A stretch of DNA of 64,000 nt, from positions 62,001 through 126,000 of the forward strand of contig JAITIP010000037.1 in NCBI GenBank assembly GCA_031279415.1, in the 5' to 3' direction. Source of the DNA: Candidatus Endomicrobium procryptotermitis (lineage in GTDB: Bacteria; Elusimicrobiota; Endomicrobiia; Endomicrobiales; Endomicrobiaceae). Under the pieces are notes generated by a model. It was given only the letters and a program-made list of their open reading frames with translations, did not search any database and had not been told where the DNA came from. Below are positions 53,590-63,075 of this stretch, one piece after another. The translations under genes and the position numbers were made by a program. How positions within the stretch are numbered: the stretch's first letter is position 1; the number at the start of each line of letters is the position of its first letter.

Positions 53590-56500
53590 ATGCCAAAAAT
53601 TATAGATAATAGACGAGTATCATTATCGCAAGTTTTAAGAGATACTGCAAAAAACCATAAACATTTAAGTATTGCTACAGGCTATTGGGATTTAGAAGGT
53701 ACCTGCGAAATTATAGAACAAATAAAAGATTACAAATCCATAAGGCTGCTTATCGGTAAAGAACCCCTTTCAACCCGCAATCAAAAAGCGCACAATATCA
53801 AAGAAGAGCTGTTCCCCGATGAGGATATTACTTTTGACTTAGAAAACAGTTCAATAAACACAGATACGTATAGCCTAACAAACTTAAGAAAAGCCGCAAA
53901 GATATTATCGCGGCTTATAGAAGAGAAGCGTTTTGAAGTAAAAGTTTTTAGGGATCCGTTTTTGCATGCTAAAGCGTATATTTTTGGCGAGAAAACTTCA
54001 ACAAATGCCGTCGGTATTATCGGTTCAAGCAATTTTACAAAATCTGGGCTTACTCAAAATGCAGAACTCAATACTTTTGAAAATGATTGCCGCATTGTAA
54101 TGTTTCAGCCTCAATCTAATGAGCAAGAGCACGGGTATTTAAGCTGGTTTGAAGAGATGTGGAATTCTTCACAAGCCGTTGAATGGACCGGCGATTTTGC
54201 AAAGATAGTTCAGCAAAGCCCGCTTGGAGATTTAACGTTTGGCGCTTATGACGTTTATATAAAAACATTAATGGAAGTTTTCCCAGAAGAATTAGAGCCA
54301 AAACCTAGACTTGAAAAAAACATTGACGATGTTTTATATTCATTTCAAAACCGCAACGCGGGACTGCTTCTTGCTAAACTAAATAAAATGGGCTTAGCGC
54401 TGCTTTCTGATTCTGTTGGGCTTGGGAAAACTGTCACAGCGGGCGCGGTAATTAAAACGTATATTTCACAAGGAGCAAAAAGAATAATTGTTATTGTTCC
54501 CGCGTCGTTAAAAGAGCAGTGGCGTCAAGATTTAGGCGAATATTTTGAACTTACCGATGAAATTGAATACAAAATAGTTTCACAGCAAAATTTAAATCAA
54601 ATCCAAGAAATGATAGATTATAATAACAAACGCTGGATAAGACCTGTTGATTTATTTGTTATAGACGAAGCGCATAATTTAAGGAGCTCAGGAAGCGAAA
54701 GATATAAAAAAATAATGGAATGGATAATCACAAATCCAAACTCAAAAGTCTTGCTTCTAACGGCAACTCCGGTAAATAACGGACTTATGGATTTAGCAAA
54801 TCAAATTCAACTTGCCGCAAAAGGCGCATTATCGTCAGTATCGGTTGAATATGAAGATAATAGAAGGAAGTTGTTACATATTGATTTTTTTGAGAGTTTA
54901 AAACGTATTCAAAACAGAATAAAGCAAGCAGAAGAAGAAAATAAACCCTTATCTAAAAAAGAATGGCAGGAAATACAAAAGACAGTATCTCAAGGACTTT
55001 CTCATTATCTTGTCCGTTCTACAAGACAGGGCATAGAAAAAGAAGGCGGCATAATATCAAAAGACGGTTCAAAAAAAGTTTTTCCTACCAGCAAGGTTAT
55101 GCCTATAGGGTATTCATATGGGCAAAAAATAGCGGATTGGGTTTCCCAAACAATAACAAATAATTTATCGGCATTTGAAGGCATAAATCCTAAAACAATA
55201 AACATAAATTTGTTTGCAGAATTTACTCAACAATCGTTGCATCCTTTAGATTTCGTTAAAGAAATTATCGCAGACAAAAATTATTATAACCGACATTTTG
55301 GTATTACCGACGATACTGTAGACAAATACGGCGACTTTTTATTTGACTCTACAGTAAATTATCCGCTCTTTGATTCAATAAGAAAAAAAGAAAATGAAAT
55401 TGTTGAAGTAATTACAAATATATTTCAAGCTGTAAATATGCTTGGGTTTGTTCCATACCGTCCTGAAATTTATCTAATAGAAATTCATGCAAAATCTATA
55501 AAAGAAATCAATGCACTTGGAAAAAAAGGCGATGAAGGCGCTAAAATCCGTATGCAGCTTGCAATTCACAATATTTTACATATTACTTGGTTAAAAAGAT
55601 TAGAATCAAGCGCCGCGGCTTTGCTTAAAAGCGTTCAAAATTATAAAAATCGTCTTGAAAAATTTGAGAAATGGTTTGAGAAAGGCTATATTTTGTCTTT
55701 TAAAGATATAACTATAGCAGAAGACGAATATGGAGAAGATATAGAAAAAGCGTTTGAAGCTTGGGAAAATTACGAACCGACAGACGAAGAAATAGAAAAC
55801 GGTAAAAATTTAGAACGTAAAGGCATAGAGAGAAAAGATGCAGATGAAAAGAAATACAATATCGCTGCGATTAGAAAAGACTTACAGAGAGATAAAAAAA
55901 TAATTCAAGTTCTTATAGAACTGCTGTCTGAACTAAAAAAACCTCAAAATAATGGCAAATTATCAAAATTTACGAAACTTGTAGAAAATATTTTACAAGA
56001 GCAAAAATACGGCAAGAAAATTTTAGTATTTAGTTTTTTTTCAGACACGATAAATTATTTAAAAGACGCTCTGCCTGATTTTTTTCAAAGTTCAATTCCT
56101 AATTTTTCACAAAGAGTCGGTTTTATTTCAGGGAAAAACGCTAAATCGTCAGATATAGTTAAAAGATTTTCGCCGAAATCTAAAAAATATATTCTAAAAC
56201 AAGGCGAAACCGAAATATATTTTCTTTTTGCAACCGACGTTTTGTCTGAAGGGCAAAATTTGCAAGATTGCGCGGTTTTAATCAATTATGATTTGCATTG
56301 GAATCCCGTGCGCATGATACAAAGAAACGGTCGTATAAATCGTCTTGGGTCATTGTTTAGCGACGTTTTTATAGCTAATGTAAAGCCCGAAGAAACTCTT
56401 GAATTATACTTAAATCTTGTCCGCCGTTTAGAAAGAAAAATCAATACCATAAAACATACTATAGGCACAGACCAGTCTGTTCTTGGCGAAAAAGAAAATC

Positions 56501-57294
56501 CGATAGAATTCATAGATGAATTCAACTCTCTAATAAAAGCCTACAGCGATAAAGAACAAGATGTTAAATCCGCAATTTTAGATTTAGAAAAAGAAGAGGA
56601 TTTCTTATCTTGGACAAATGATTATATTTATGAGCTCCGCAATTTTTTGAGAGATAACGAAAAAAATAAAGCGGAAATAGATAGAATTAAAAAAATTCCT
56701 ATTGGCAAATGGAATTATTTGCCAAAACGCGCTAAAACAGTTCCAAATAGCGACTCCTTAGCGTTAATTAGAACAATAGGAAAAACTTCCTTAACGGGAC
56801 AGTCGATAGATGAAGTTTATTTTTTAAGCGTTAAAACGCAAGAAGAAAAAGCCTCCTATATTGAAAAAGAAATAGCCTTATCTTTGATTAAAACAACCCC
56901 GGATGACAACAAAAAATTCATAGACGAAATTTTTATAGATAGGGCAATGGCGGCAAGGGTATCTAAAAATGTCGCTAAAACAAGAGCCGAAATTGCCGAT
57001 GTTAAATATGATTTTAAATACAACAAACAAATAAAAGCGTTAACCCTTTTACAAGAAGCCTATCCTTTAATTCCTTTACAAGACGTTTTGTCAAAAGGTA
57101 TTCGCAACGCTTTGCAGGCTGCGCAAATAATGTCAATTTTACGCAAAGTAAATAAAGAGAAGACAGAAAATGGCTCTGTTTTTGCAAGCACATATTCAGA
57201 ATTTGACAAACTATTGAAAGAAATTATACAAATTCAAAACGAAGAGCGTGAGATTAAAGAAACAATAGGAATATTATATTATGCCTTTAAATAG
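53590..57294 (+). CDS. PLD-nuclease-like / SNF2 helicase fusion of a defence system
   Basis: 1234 residues. The N-terminal phospholipase-D-like domain (about 1-200) has H126-A-K128-AYIFG followed by GIIGSSNFTKSG, one HKD half-site. A superfamily 2 (SNF2/DEAD-type) helicase follows: DSVGLGKTV (Walker A) near 276, D359-EAH-362, LLTATPVNNG, and the second RecA domain with FATDVLSEGQNLQDC and MIQRNGRINRLG near 910. The C-terminal part is helical. Such helicase-nucleases act with a methylase, translocating and cutting unmodified DNA. The stop overlaps the methylase start by 14 bp, so the pair is coupled. It resembles no named system exactly; DISARM class 1 also uses a SNF2 helicase and an adenine methylase, but its other genes are absent. 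Confidence 0.88.
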   Translation: MPKIIDNRRVSLSQVLRDTAKNHKHLSIATGYWDLEGTCEIIEQIKDYKSIRLLIGKEPLSTRNQKAHNIKEELFPDEDITFDLENSSINTDTYSLTNLRKAAKILSRLIEEKRFEVKVFRDPFLHAKAYIFGEKTSTNAVGIIGSSNFTKSGLTQNAELNTFENDCRIVMFQPQSNEQEHGYLSWFEEMWNSSQAVEWTGDFAKIVQQSPLGDLTFGAYDVYIKTLMEVFPEELEPKPRLEKNIDDVLYSFQNRNAGLLLAKLNKMGLALLSDSVGLGKTVTAGAVIKTYISQGAKRIIVIVPASLKEQWRQDLGEYFELTDEIEYKIVSQQNLNQIQEMIDYNNKRWIRPVDLFVIDEAHNLRSSGSERYKKIMEWIITNPNSKVLLLTATPVNNGLMDLANQIQLAAKGALSSVSVEYEDNRRKLLHIDFFESLKRIQNRIKQAEEENKPLSKKEWQEIQKTVSQGLSHYLVRSTRQGIEKEGGIISKDGSKKVFPTSKVMPIGYSYGQKIADWVSQTITNNLSAFEGINPKTININLFAEFTQQSLHPLDFVKEIIADKNYYNRHFGITDDTVDKYGDFLFDSTVNYPLFDSIRKKENEIVEVITNIFQAVNMLGFVPYRPEIYLIEIHAKSIKEINALGKKGDEGAKIRMQLAIHNILHITWLKRLESSAAALLKSVQNYKNRLEKFEKWFEKGYILSFKDITIAEDEYGEDIEKAFEAWENYEPTDEEIENGKNLERKGIERKDADEKKYNIAAIRKDLQRDKKIIQVLIELLSELKKPQNNGKLSKFTKLVENILQEQKYGKKILVFSFFSDTINYLKDALPDFFQSSIPNFSQRVGFISGKNAKSSDIVKRFSPKSKKYILKQGETEIYFLFATDVLSEGQNLQDCAVLINYDLHWNPVRMIQRNGRINRLGSLFSDVFIANVKPEETLELYLNLVRRLERKINTIKHTIGTDQSVLGEKENPIEFIDEFNSLIKAYSDKEQDVKSAILDLEKEEDFLSWTNDYIYELRNFLRDNEKNKAEIDRIKKIPIGKWNYLPKRAKTVPNSDSLALIRTIGKTSLTGQSIDEVYFLSVKTQEEKASYIEKEIALSLIKTTPDDNKKFIDEIFIDRAMAARVSKNVAKTRAEIADVKYDFKYNKQIKALTLLQEAYPLIPLQDVLSKGIRNALQAAQIMSILRKVNKEKTENGSVFASTYSEFDKLLKEIIQIQNEEREIKETIGILYYAFK

Positions 57295-60200
57295 TACATT
57301 TTTCAAAATAAGCGAACTATTAGATTTTCTTCATAAAGAAACCGACAGAAAAAAAGCGTTAAAACTTGCCGTAGAAATTGCAAGTCAAATTATATTTATC
57401 ATAGATGACAGCATTTCCTTAAAACCCGCGTCAGATATTTTACTAGACAATAAAATTTTATCTTTCCCAAACCAAAAAGTTGACGCTTGGTTTAACAAAC
57501 ATCCGCATTACCCTGATTTTAAAGCTGCGTTCGTTCATTTTAAAAACGAAAATGCTCTGTTTGAATCCAAGTTTTATTGGCTTAATGAAACCTCTACTAA
57601 AGCGCGCATATCGGCAGGAGTTATGCTCACGCCTAATTGGGAAGATTCTACGCTCACAAGATTTTCAAATTATAAAGTCGGCATAGACTTCTTTCTTACA
57701 AATGAGGCTAAAAGTTTGCTTGTAGTTTTGTCAAATCAAGGAAATTTGCGCGTTTTAGAACTTTCATGCCGACTTACAAACACGCAAATAGAAGTATTAA
57801 ATAAAATTTCGCAGGCGGGCAAATCAGCGACGCAAGAACTTATACATACAAGTTTATGGAACGCTTTTGCGTTAAAAGAAGTCAATAAAAAATTCTTTGA
57901 AGGCATTGCTGAATTATTTACTGAGCTTTTTAATTTTTTGGCTAAAACTAAAGATAGAGAAGATTCAAAATTGTTTGCCAACCGTTTAATAGGGCGTTTA
58001 TTGTTTATTTGGTTTTTAAGAAAGAAAGAACTTATAAATGAATCTTATAATTATTTTACTGCGGACGAAAATTCTGACGTTTATTATGAAAATAAATTAA
58101 AGCTTTTATTTTTTGAGATTCTAAACACGCAAGTTGAAAGCAGAAAAACAGATGATAAAGAGACGCCGTATTTAAACGGCGGACTTTTTGAGGCTCATGC
58201 AAATGATTGGATTAATGAAAATATAAAATTTCCAAAAGACTGGTTTTACAGATTGTATGAACATTTTAACAATTTTAATTTTACAACTGACGAATCAACG
58301 CCCGAATATGAACAAGTCGCCATAGACCCTGAAATGTTAGGACGCGTTTTAGAAAATTTGCTTGCAATGTTAAATACGGATACAGTTGAAAACGCCCGTA
58401 AAGCAAAAGGTGCATTTTATACCCCTCGCGAGATTGTAAGCTATATGTGCAAAGAAAGTTTAAGACAATATCTCTATGTCGCTCTTAATAATCCTGCATA
58501 CAATGACGGCGTTGATAAACTTTTAGATGAATCTGACGCTGTCTTTGAAACGGCAAACAGTAATGCTAAAAGGGATTTGTGGGGAAAAGCAAGCAAAGAT
58601 ATAGTTATTGCAAAAGTTTTATCGGCATTAGATAATTTAAAAGTTTTAGATCCGGCTTGCGGCTCGGGAGCGTTTCCTATGGGAATGCTGCAGATTTTGT
58701 TAAAAAGCTATGAAAGACTTGATTCTCGTTTTGACCCATACAAAATAAAATTAGGCATATTAGAAAATAATATTTATGGAGTTGACATAGAGCCGATGGC
58801 TGTAGAAATATCAAGGTTAAGAGCATGGCTTTCGCTTATTGTTGACACTCCGTTAAATAAAACTGTTGAACCTTTGCCGAATTTAGATTTTAAATTTGTC
58901 TGCGCTAATTCTTTAATTTCGCTTGAAAAATCATCGACATTATTTGACGATGTGGATACCGAAGAAGAATTGCTAAAGGAAAAAGAACGTCTTTATGGTG
59001 AACATGACCACAACAAAGCAGAAAAAATAAGAAATAAGGTGCAAGAACTAACAGATAAATTAGTTAGTTTAGAAGTAAATGAAGCGACGGCATCAGGCCG
59101 TGCAAAACAATTGCGTTCAATAGATTTCAAGGATACAACTAAACCTGCTTTATGTTTTGACGTTTTTTGGCATTTTGGCTTAAAAACAGACCTCAACGGC
59201 GGCTGTTTTGATATTGTTATCGGCAATCCACCGTATGTGTCCACTAAAGGACTAAAGAAAGAAGAAAAGGATATTTTGCAAAAAGAATTTGGATTTTCTG
59301 ACGATATGTATAATCATTTCTTTTTTAAGGGAATACAGCTTTTATCTAAAAACGGAAATCTTTCTTTTATTACTTCAAAAACTTTTTGGACAACTCAAAC
59401 AAAACAAAATTTACGCAATATGTTGTTAACTAAAAAGATAAATTATATTTTTGACACAGCAAATCCTTTTGAATCTGCAATGGTTGATACAAGCGTTATA
59501 TCTGTGCAAAATAGCAGCCCAGAAGGAAATCAGGTTCGTTTTTTAGATGGGGGTAAAGATTTGAGAAACTATAAAGTTTATTCTGTCGCTCAATCCATTT
59601 ATTTAAACGTTCAAAATTCTGTAATTTTCAAGCCGACGCAGGAAAATCTAAAAATATATGAATTATATGGACAGAAAGTGAAAGAGTTGTATGATAAATG
59701 GTGGGATAAAATAAAAACTAGTAAGGATATAGAAAAAAATAAAAATGAATTAAAAACATATTGCAAAAGTTTAAAACCCGGAGATATTGCTTTACTTGGA
59801 TGTCTCACAGAGGGCGGACAAGGATTAGCAACAGCTAATAACGGTAAATACATTGCTGTTAGAAAATCTACAAAATGGGCGAAAAATATTATTAAAGAGC
59901 GTCCTAAAAAGTTGGCTAAGCTAATAAGAGAAAAGAAAATTTCTATGGCTGGTTTTGCAAATACAGTCGATTATTTGGATTCTTTGAATGAAAAAGAAAT
60001 TGCCGCATTGTTTGACGATCTAAAAGAAAAATACGGTAGAGACGTTTTTGGACAAGGGTATTTATATCGTCTAATTGACGATGATGAAATTGCTGACGTA
60101 GATGCGCTTACAGAAGATGAAAAGAAAAATGGCATATCAGAAAATAAAAAATACTATGTACCTTATGATAAAGGAGATAAAGACGGTAATCGTTGGTATC

Positions 60201-60697
60201 TTGAAACGCCTTTTGCTATTGCTTGGACACAAAAAAACGTCCGTTTTTTAAAGACAGATACAAATGCTAGGTATCAAGGATATATGTTCTATTTTAAGGA
60301 AGGTTTTTGTTGGTCAGATATAAGCGATACGCGAATAAGATGTAGATTAAAATCAAATAGTATCCATGACGTTACAAGTATGTCTTTGTTTTCCATCTAT
60401 AAAAACATCCCGAATATTTATTTTATTTGTATTATTGTTTCGTCTTTTACTGGGAGATACATAAAAAATTTTATCAATAATACATCTCATTTCCAGATAA
60501 ATGATGCTCGACAACTACCTATAATTATTCCTTCAAATGAACAAATATTTGATTTTGAAAAATTATTCAATTTTGCCTATGAAACTAAAAGAAAGTTGTT
60601 TTTAAATCAAATATCAGAAAATAAGGCACAGGATAAACTGTTAGAAATACAGGTAAATTTAGATAAAATGGTAGAGAAATTATACAGAATAATATAA
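57281..60697 (+). CDS. Eco57I/PglX-like N6-adenine DNA methyltransferase with exchangeable recognition domain
   Basis: 1138 residues. The N-terminal ~360 residues are helical. AKGAFYTPREIVSYM (near 375), LDPACGSGAFPMG (SAM binding, near 456), NIYGVDIEPMAVEISRLR and N649-PPY-652 (catalytic) define a gamma-type adenine methylase. A target-recognition and C-terminal helical region follows (about 780-1138). From about residue 986 (VRFLKT, FYFKEGFCW) to the end, the sequence has a homologous, diverged counterpart on the opposite strand immediately downstream, bounded by identical nucleotide repeats, so this C-terminus is predicted to be exchangeable by inversion. It should protect the host and set the specificity of the helicase partner. 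Confidence 0.88.
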   Translation: MPLNSTFFKISELLDFLHKETDRKKALKLAVEIASQIIFIIDDSISLKPASDILLDNKILSFPNQKVDAWFNKHPHYPDFKAAFVHFKNENALFESKFYWLNETSTKARISAGVMLTPNWEDSTLTRFSNYKVGIDFFLTNEAKSLLVVLSNQGNLRVLELSCRLTNTQIEVLNKISQAGKSATQELIHTSLWNAFALKEVNKKFFEGIAELFTELFNFLAKTKDREDSKLFANRLIGRLLFIWFLRKKELINESYNYFTADENSDVYYENKLKLLFFEILNTQVESRKTDDKETPYLNGGLFEAHANDWINENIKFPKDWFYRLYEHFNNFNFTTDESTPEYEQVAIDPEMLGRVLENLLAMLNTDTVENARKAKGAFYTPREIVSYMCKESLRQYLYVALNNPAYNDGVDKLLDESDAVFETANSNAKRDLWGKASKDIVIAKVLSALDNLKVLDPACGSGAFPMGMLQILLKSYERLDSRFDPYKIKLGILENNIYGVDIEPMAVEISRLRAWLSLIVDTPLNKTVEPLPNLDFKFVCANSLISLEKSSTLFDDVDTEEELLKEKERLYGEHDHNKAEKIRNKVQELTDKLVSLEVNEATASGRAKQLRSIDFKDTTKPALCFDVFWHFGLKTDLNGGCFDIVIGNPPYVSTKGLKKEEKDILQKEFGFSDDMYNHFFFKGIQLLSKNGNLSFITSKTFWTTQTKQNLRNMLLTKKINYIFDTANPFESAMVDTSVISVQNSSPEGNQVRFLDGGKDLRNYKVYSVAQSIYLNVQNSVIFKPTQENLKIYELYGQKVKELYDKWWDKIKTSKDIEKNKNELKTYCKSLKPGDIALLGCLTEGGQGLATANNGKYIAVRKSTKWAKNIIKERPKKLAKLIREKKISMAGFANTVDYLDSLNEKEIAALFDDLKEKYGRDVFGQGYLYRLIDDDEIADVDALTEDEKKNGISENKKYYVPYDKGDKDGNRWYLETPFAIAWTQKNVRFLKTDTNARYQGYMFYFKEGFCWSDISDTRIRCRLKSNSIHDVTSMSLFSIYKNIPNIYFICIIVSSFTGRYIKNFINNTSHFQINDARQLPIIIPSNEQIFDFEKLFNFAYETKRKLFLNQISENKAQDKLLEIQVNLDKMVEKLYRII
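60237..60256 (+). repeat. inverted repeat A, left copy (20 bp)
   Basis: acgtccgttttttaaagaca inside the methylase gene; exact reverse complement at 61148-61167. It encodes VRFLKT in both orientations. Confidence 0.9.
60286..60313 (+). repeat. inverted repeat B, left copy (28 bp)
   Basis: Begins gttctattttaagg and ends tttttgttgg; exact reverse complement at 61073-61100. It encodes FYFKEGFCW in both orientations. Confidence 0.9.
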
Positions 60698-61072
60698 TTG
60701 GTAAACAAAATCATTAAGTTTTTGCTCTATTTCTGATAATTTCTTTGTAATGTCAGTTTTTTGTAAAAACCCATCAAATATTTTTTTCTTTAAATCTATA
60801 GCTTGCTTAACTAATGGTTGACAGATGTTTAATTGTTTTCTTGTAGGTATTAAAATAGGTAGTTGTCTGATATCATTTATTTGGATATTAACTGTACAGT
60901 TAATGTATTCTCTATAGTAATCAAATAATAACTCAGAATTTAATAAAACAACAATATAATAATTCGGTAACGAATCGACAACAGAATTCAATGACATTGA
61001 ACCAACATCATTTACAGATTTATTCTTTATTTTTACCTTTAACAAACGCGCTTGCGGATTTAAAACATTTGT

Positions 61073-61100
61073 CCAACAAAAACCTTCCTTAAAATAGAAC
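61073..61100 (-). repeat. inverted repeat B, right copy (28 bp)
   Basis: Exact reverse complement of 60286-60313, inside the silent cassette. Confidence 0.9.
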
Positions 61101-61136
61101 TGCGGATTTCTGAAAACAGGCATTCCTTCTCCTTTT

Positions 61137-61307
61137 TTACCAGAATTTGTCTTTAAAAAACGGACGTATCTTTCCGTCATCTCCCCATATAACCTCATAA
61201 TCACTATTAGAGAAAAATGGCGGGGCTATATAACATAAATCCATGCTTTCATTCGGCAGCTTTTTCAAAACTTCCAGATTATCGACTAATATCACTTGGT
61301 TTTTCAT
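61137..61307 (-). pseudogene. N-terminal fragment of a beta-class site-specific DNA methyltransferase
   Basis: 56 codons from the ATG at 61307: a VILVDNLEVLKKLPNESMDL start, then YIAPPFFSNSDYEVIWGDDG, then a premature stop. This is the conserved opening of type III Mod-like methyltransferases, usually YIDPPFFSN...YEVIWGD. The catalytic D-P-P-F has become A-P-P-F. The homology ends where repeat A begins, so the gene was cut by the recombination that placed the cassette here. It should be inactive. Confidence 0.8.
61148..61167 (-). repeat. inverted repeat A, right copy (20 bp)
   Basis: Exact reverse complement of 60237-60256. It is read as VRFLKT in the cassette frame and as part of IRPFFKD in the overlapping methyltransferase fragment. 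Confidence 0.9.
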
Positions 61308-61457
61308 TTTGCCAATCTTTTATAGAATCACAAAAAAATGTACAATTTTTAGAATAATCTTTCAATTATAAAATAGACTAGTTTCCATGCTGAAAATATG
61401 TTCTATAAATCATATAAAAGTGTGGAAAAGAGCTTTTTATTATAAAAACAAAAAAAT

Positions 61458-62732
61458 TTATTTTGGTTTTATAATGTCAAAGCCCGTATACTTTCTTAAA
61501 ACTTCCGGAATTATTACTGAACCATCTTCCTGTTGAAAATTTTCAAGAATGGCGGCAAAAGTCCTTCCTACAGCTACGCCGGAACCATTTAATGTGTGCA
61601 GGAAATCCCTTTTCTTCCCTTCTTTGTATTTTATTTTTATATTCATTCTTCTCGCCTGAAAATCTTTAAAATTTGAGCATGAAGAAATTTCTCTGTATTC
61701 GGCGTCACCGGCAAGCCATACTTCCAAATCATAAGTTTTCGACGAAGCAAACCCCGTATCACCGGTGCATAACAGTGACACTCTGTAAGGAAGTCCTATA
61801 AGTTCCAAAACGTTTCCGGCGTCAATGACAAGAGATTCCAGTTCGTCCATGGAATTTTCGGGCTTTACGAATTTTACTAATTCAACTTTATTAAACTGAT
61901 GATTTCTTATAAGGCCTTTGGTGTCTTTTCCATATGAACCGGCTTCTCTTCTAAAACATGCTGAATAAGAAACGTATTTTTTCGGAAGTGCGGACTCTTC
62001 CAGAACATTGTCTCTGTAAATGTTGGTAACGGGAACTTCTGCTGTAGGAATCAGATATAAATCGTCATTGGCACATTTAAAAGCGTCTTCTTCAAATTTC
62101 GGGAGCTGCCCTGTACCTTTCATCGAAGCTTGATTGACAAGATAAGGTGTCATGATTTCAGTGTACCCTTTAGCTTTATGCGTGTCAATAAAAAAACTTA
62201 TAATAGCCCTCTCGAGAGCACAGCCTTCATTCTTTAAAATGGCAAAACGTGAACCGGAAATTTTTGACGCTGTTTCAAAATCCAAAATTCCGAGTTTTTC
62301 TCCTATTTCCCAATGTCGTTTAGATTTAAAAGGATGCCTTATAGTATTTCCTACAAGACGAACTATTTTATTATTCGTTTCATTTTTTCCAGATGGCACG
62401 CTCTCATCAGGAATGTTTGGAACACGCAGCAAAAAATCTTCCATCTGGCTTTCAATCATAAGCAAATATTTTTCCTGTTTCTGAATTTTGTCTCTTATTT
62501 GGTTTATTTCTTCAAGCAGTTCTTGCGGAGGATATTTGCCTTCTCTTTTCAGGCTGCCTATTTCTTCCGATTCTTTGTTTCTTTTAAGTCTAAGCTGTTC
62601 AACGTTGGCAATTATCGTTTTTCTCGTATTATCCCAATCAAGAAGCTGCTCAAAATTAATATCTTGGTTTCTAGATTTCATTGCTTTTACGACTTCTTCA
62701 ACATTTTCCCTTATAATTTTAATATCTAACAT
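61458..62732 (-). CDS. serS: seryl-tRNA synthetase
   Basis: 424 residues, the usual length. An N-terminal coiled-coil arm (about 30-110) grips the tRNA-Ser long variable arm. The class II core has motif 2 as [21 protein letters not shown] and motif 3 as [19 protein letters not shown]. It charges tRNA-Ser and also supplies the serine for selenocysteine synthesis where that occurs. AGGAGA lies 6 bases before the ATG. It is a single gene, oriented against the defence island. Confidence 0.97.
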   Translation of the reverse strand: MLDIKIIRENVEEVVKAMKSRNQDINFEQLLDWDNTRKTIIANVEQLRLKRNKESEEIGSLKREGKYPPQELLEEINQIRDKIQKQEKYLLMIESQMEDFLLRVPNIPDESVPSGKNETNNKIVRLVGNTIRHPFKSKRHWEIGEKLGILDFETASKISGSRFAILKNEGCALERAIISFFIDTHKAKGYTEIMTPYLVNQASMKGTGQLPKFEEDAFKCANDDLYLIPTAEVPVTNIYRDNVLEESALPKKYVSYSACFRREAGSYGKDTKGLIRNHQFNKVELVKFVKPENSMDELESLVIDAGNVLELIGLPYRVSLLCTGDTGFASSKTYDLEVWLAGDAEYREISSCSNFKDFQARRMNIKIKYKEGKKRDFLHTLNGSGVAVGRTFAAILENFQQEDGSVIIPEVLRKYTGFDIIKPK

Positions 62733-63075
62733 TGCTTTCTCCTATTCTAATATTTATATTTTCTGTTATTTTAGCAATTTTTAAAAAGGTTGTCTTTCCA
62801 GACTTTTATTATTTTGATAGTAGATATTTTAGAGAGGAAAAGTTTATCAAAAATTATAAAAAGCAAAATCGGGGAAATAAAATCGTAGATTTAGATTTAT
62901 GTAAAAAAAGTTAATTTTTTAACCGTCGAACAAATGTTACAGGCTATGCCGGCAATTCTGGTGAAGAAAACGTGATGAATTACACGAAAGGTTTAATATG
63001 ATGATCGTCTAAGACATGAAAAAATCGTTAGCAAAGCTTTCCGATGAAGTGATAAAACTTATCAGACATTTTAAT
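62733..63075. other. intergenic region with no supported gene
   Basis: 343 bp. It contains the ribosome-binding site and presumably the promoter of serS at its left end. The right half reads protein-like for short stretches on the plus strand (such as GYAGNSGEENVMNYTKGL) but with several stops and no start; it may be a decayed gene that I cannot name. Confidence 0.45.

Larger units (their letters stand above)
60680..61204 (-). pseudogene. silent inverted alternative C-terminal recognition domain of the methylase
   Basis: The minus-strand frame reads YVRFLKTNSGKKGEG, FYFKEGFCWTNVLNPQARLL, NDVGSMSLNSVVDSLPNYYI, INDIRQLPILIPTRKQ and ends DFVYQLYYSV. Block by block it is homologous to residues ~986-1138 of the adjacent methylase but with a different central region. 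It ends tail to tail with that gene (18-bp overlap). The nominal start lies in unrelated sequence upstream and there is no promoter or methylase body, so it is a silent cassette. Inverting 60237-61167 would attach it in frame to the methylase. Confidence 0.85.
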
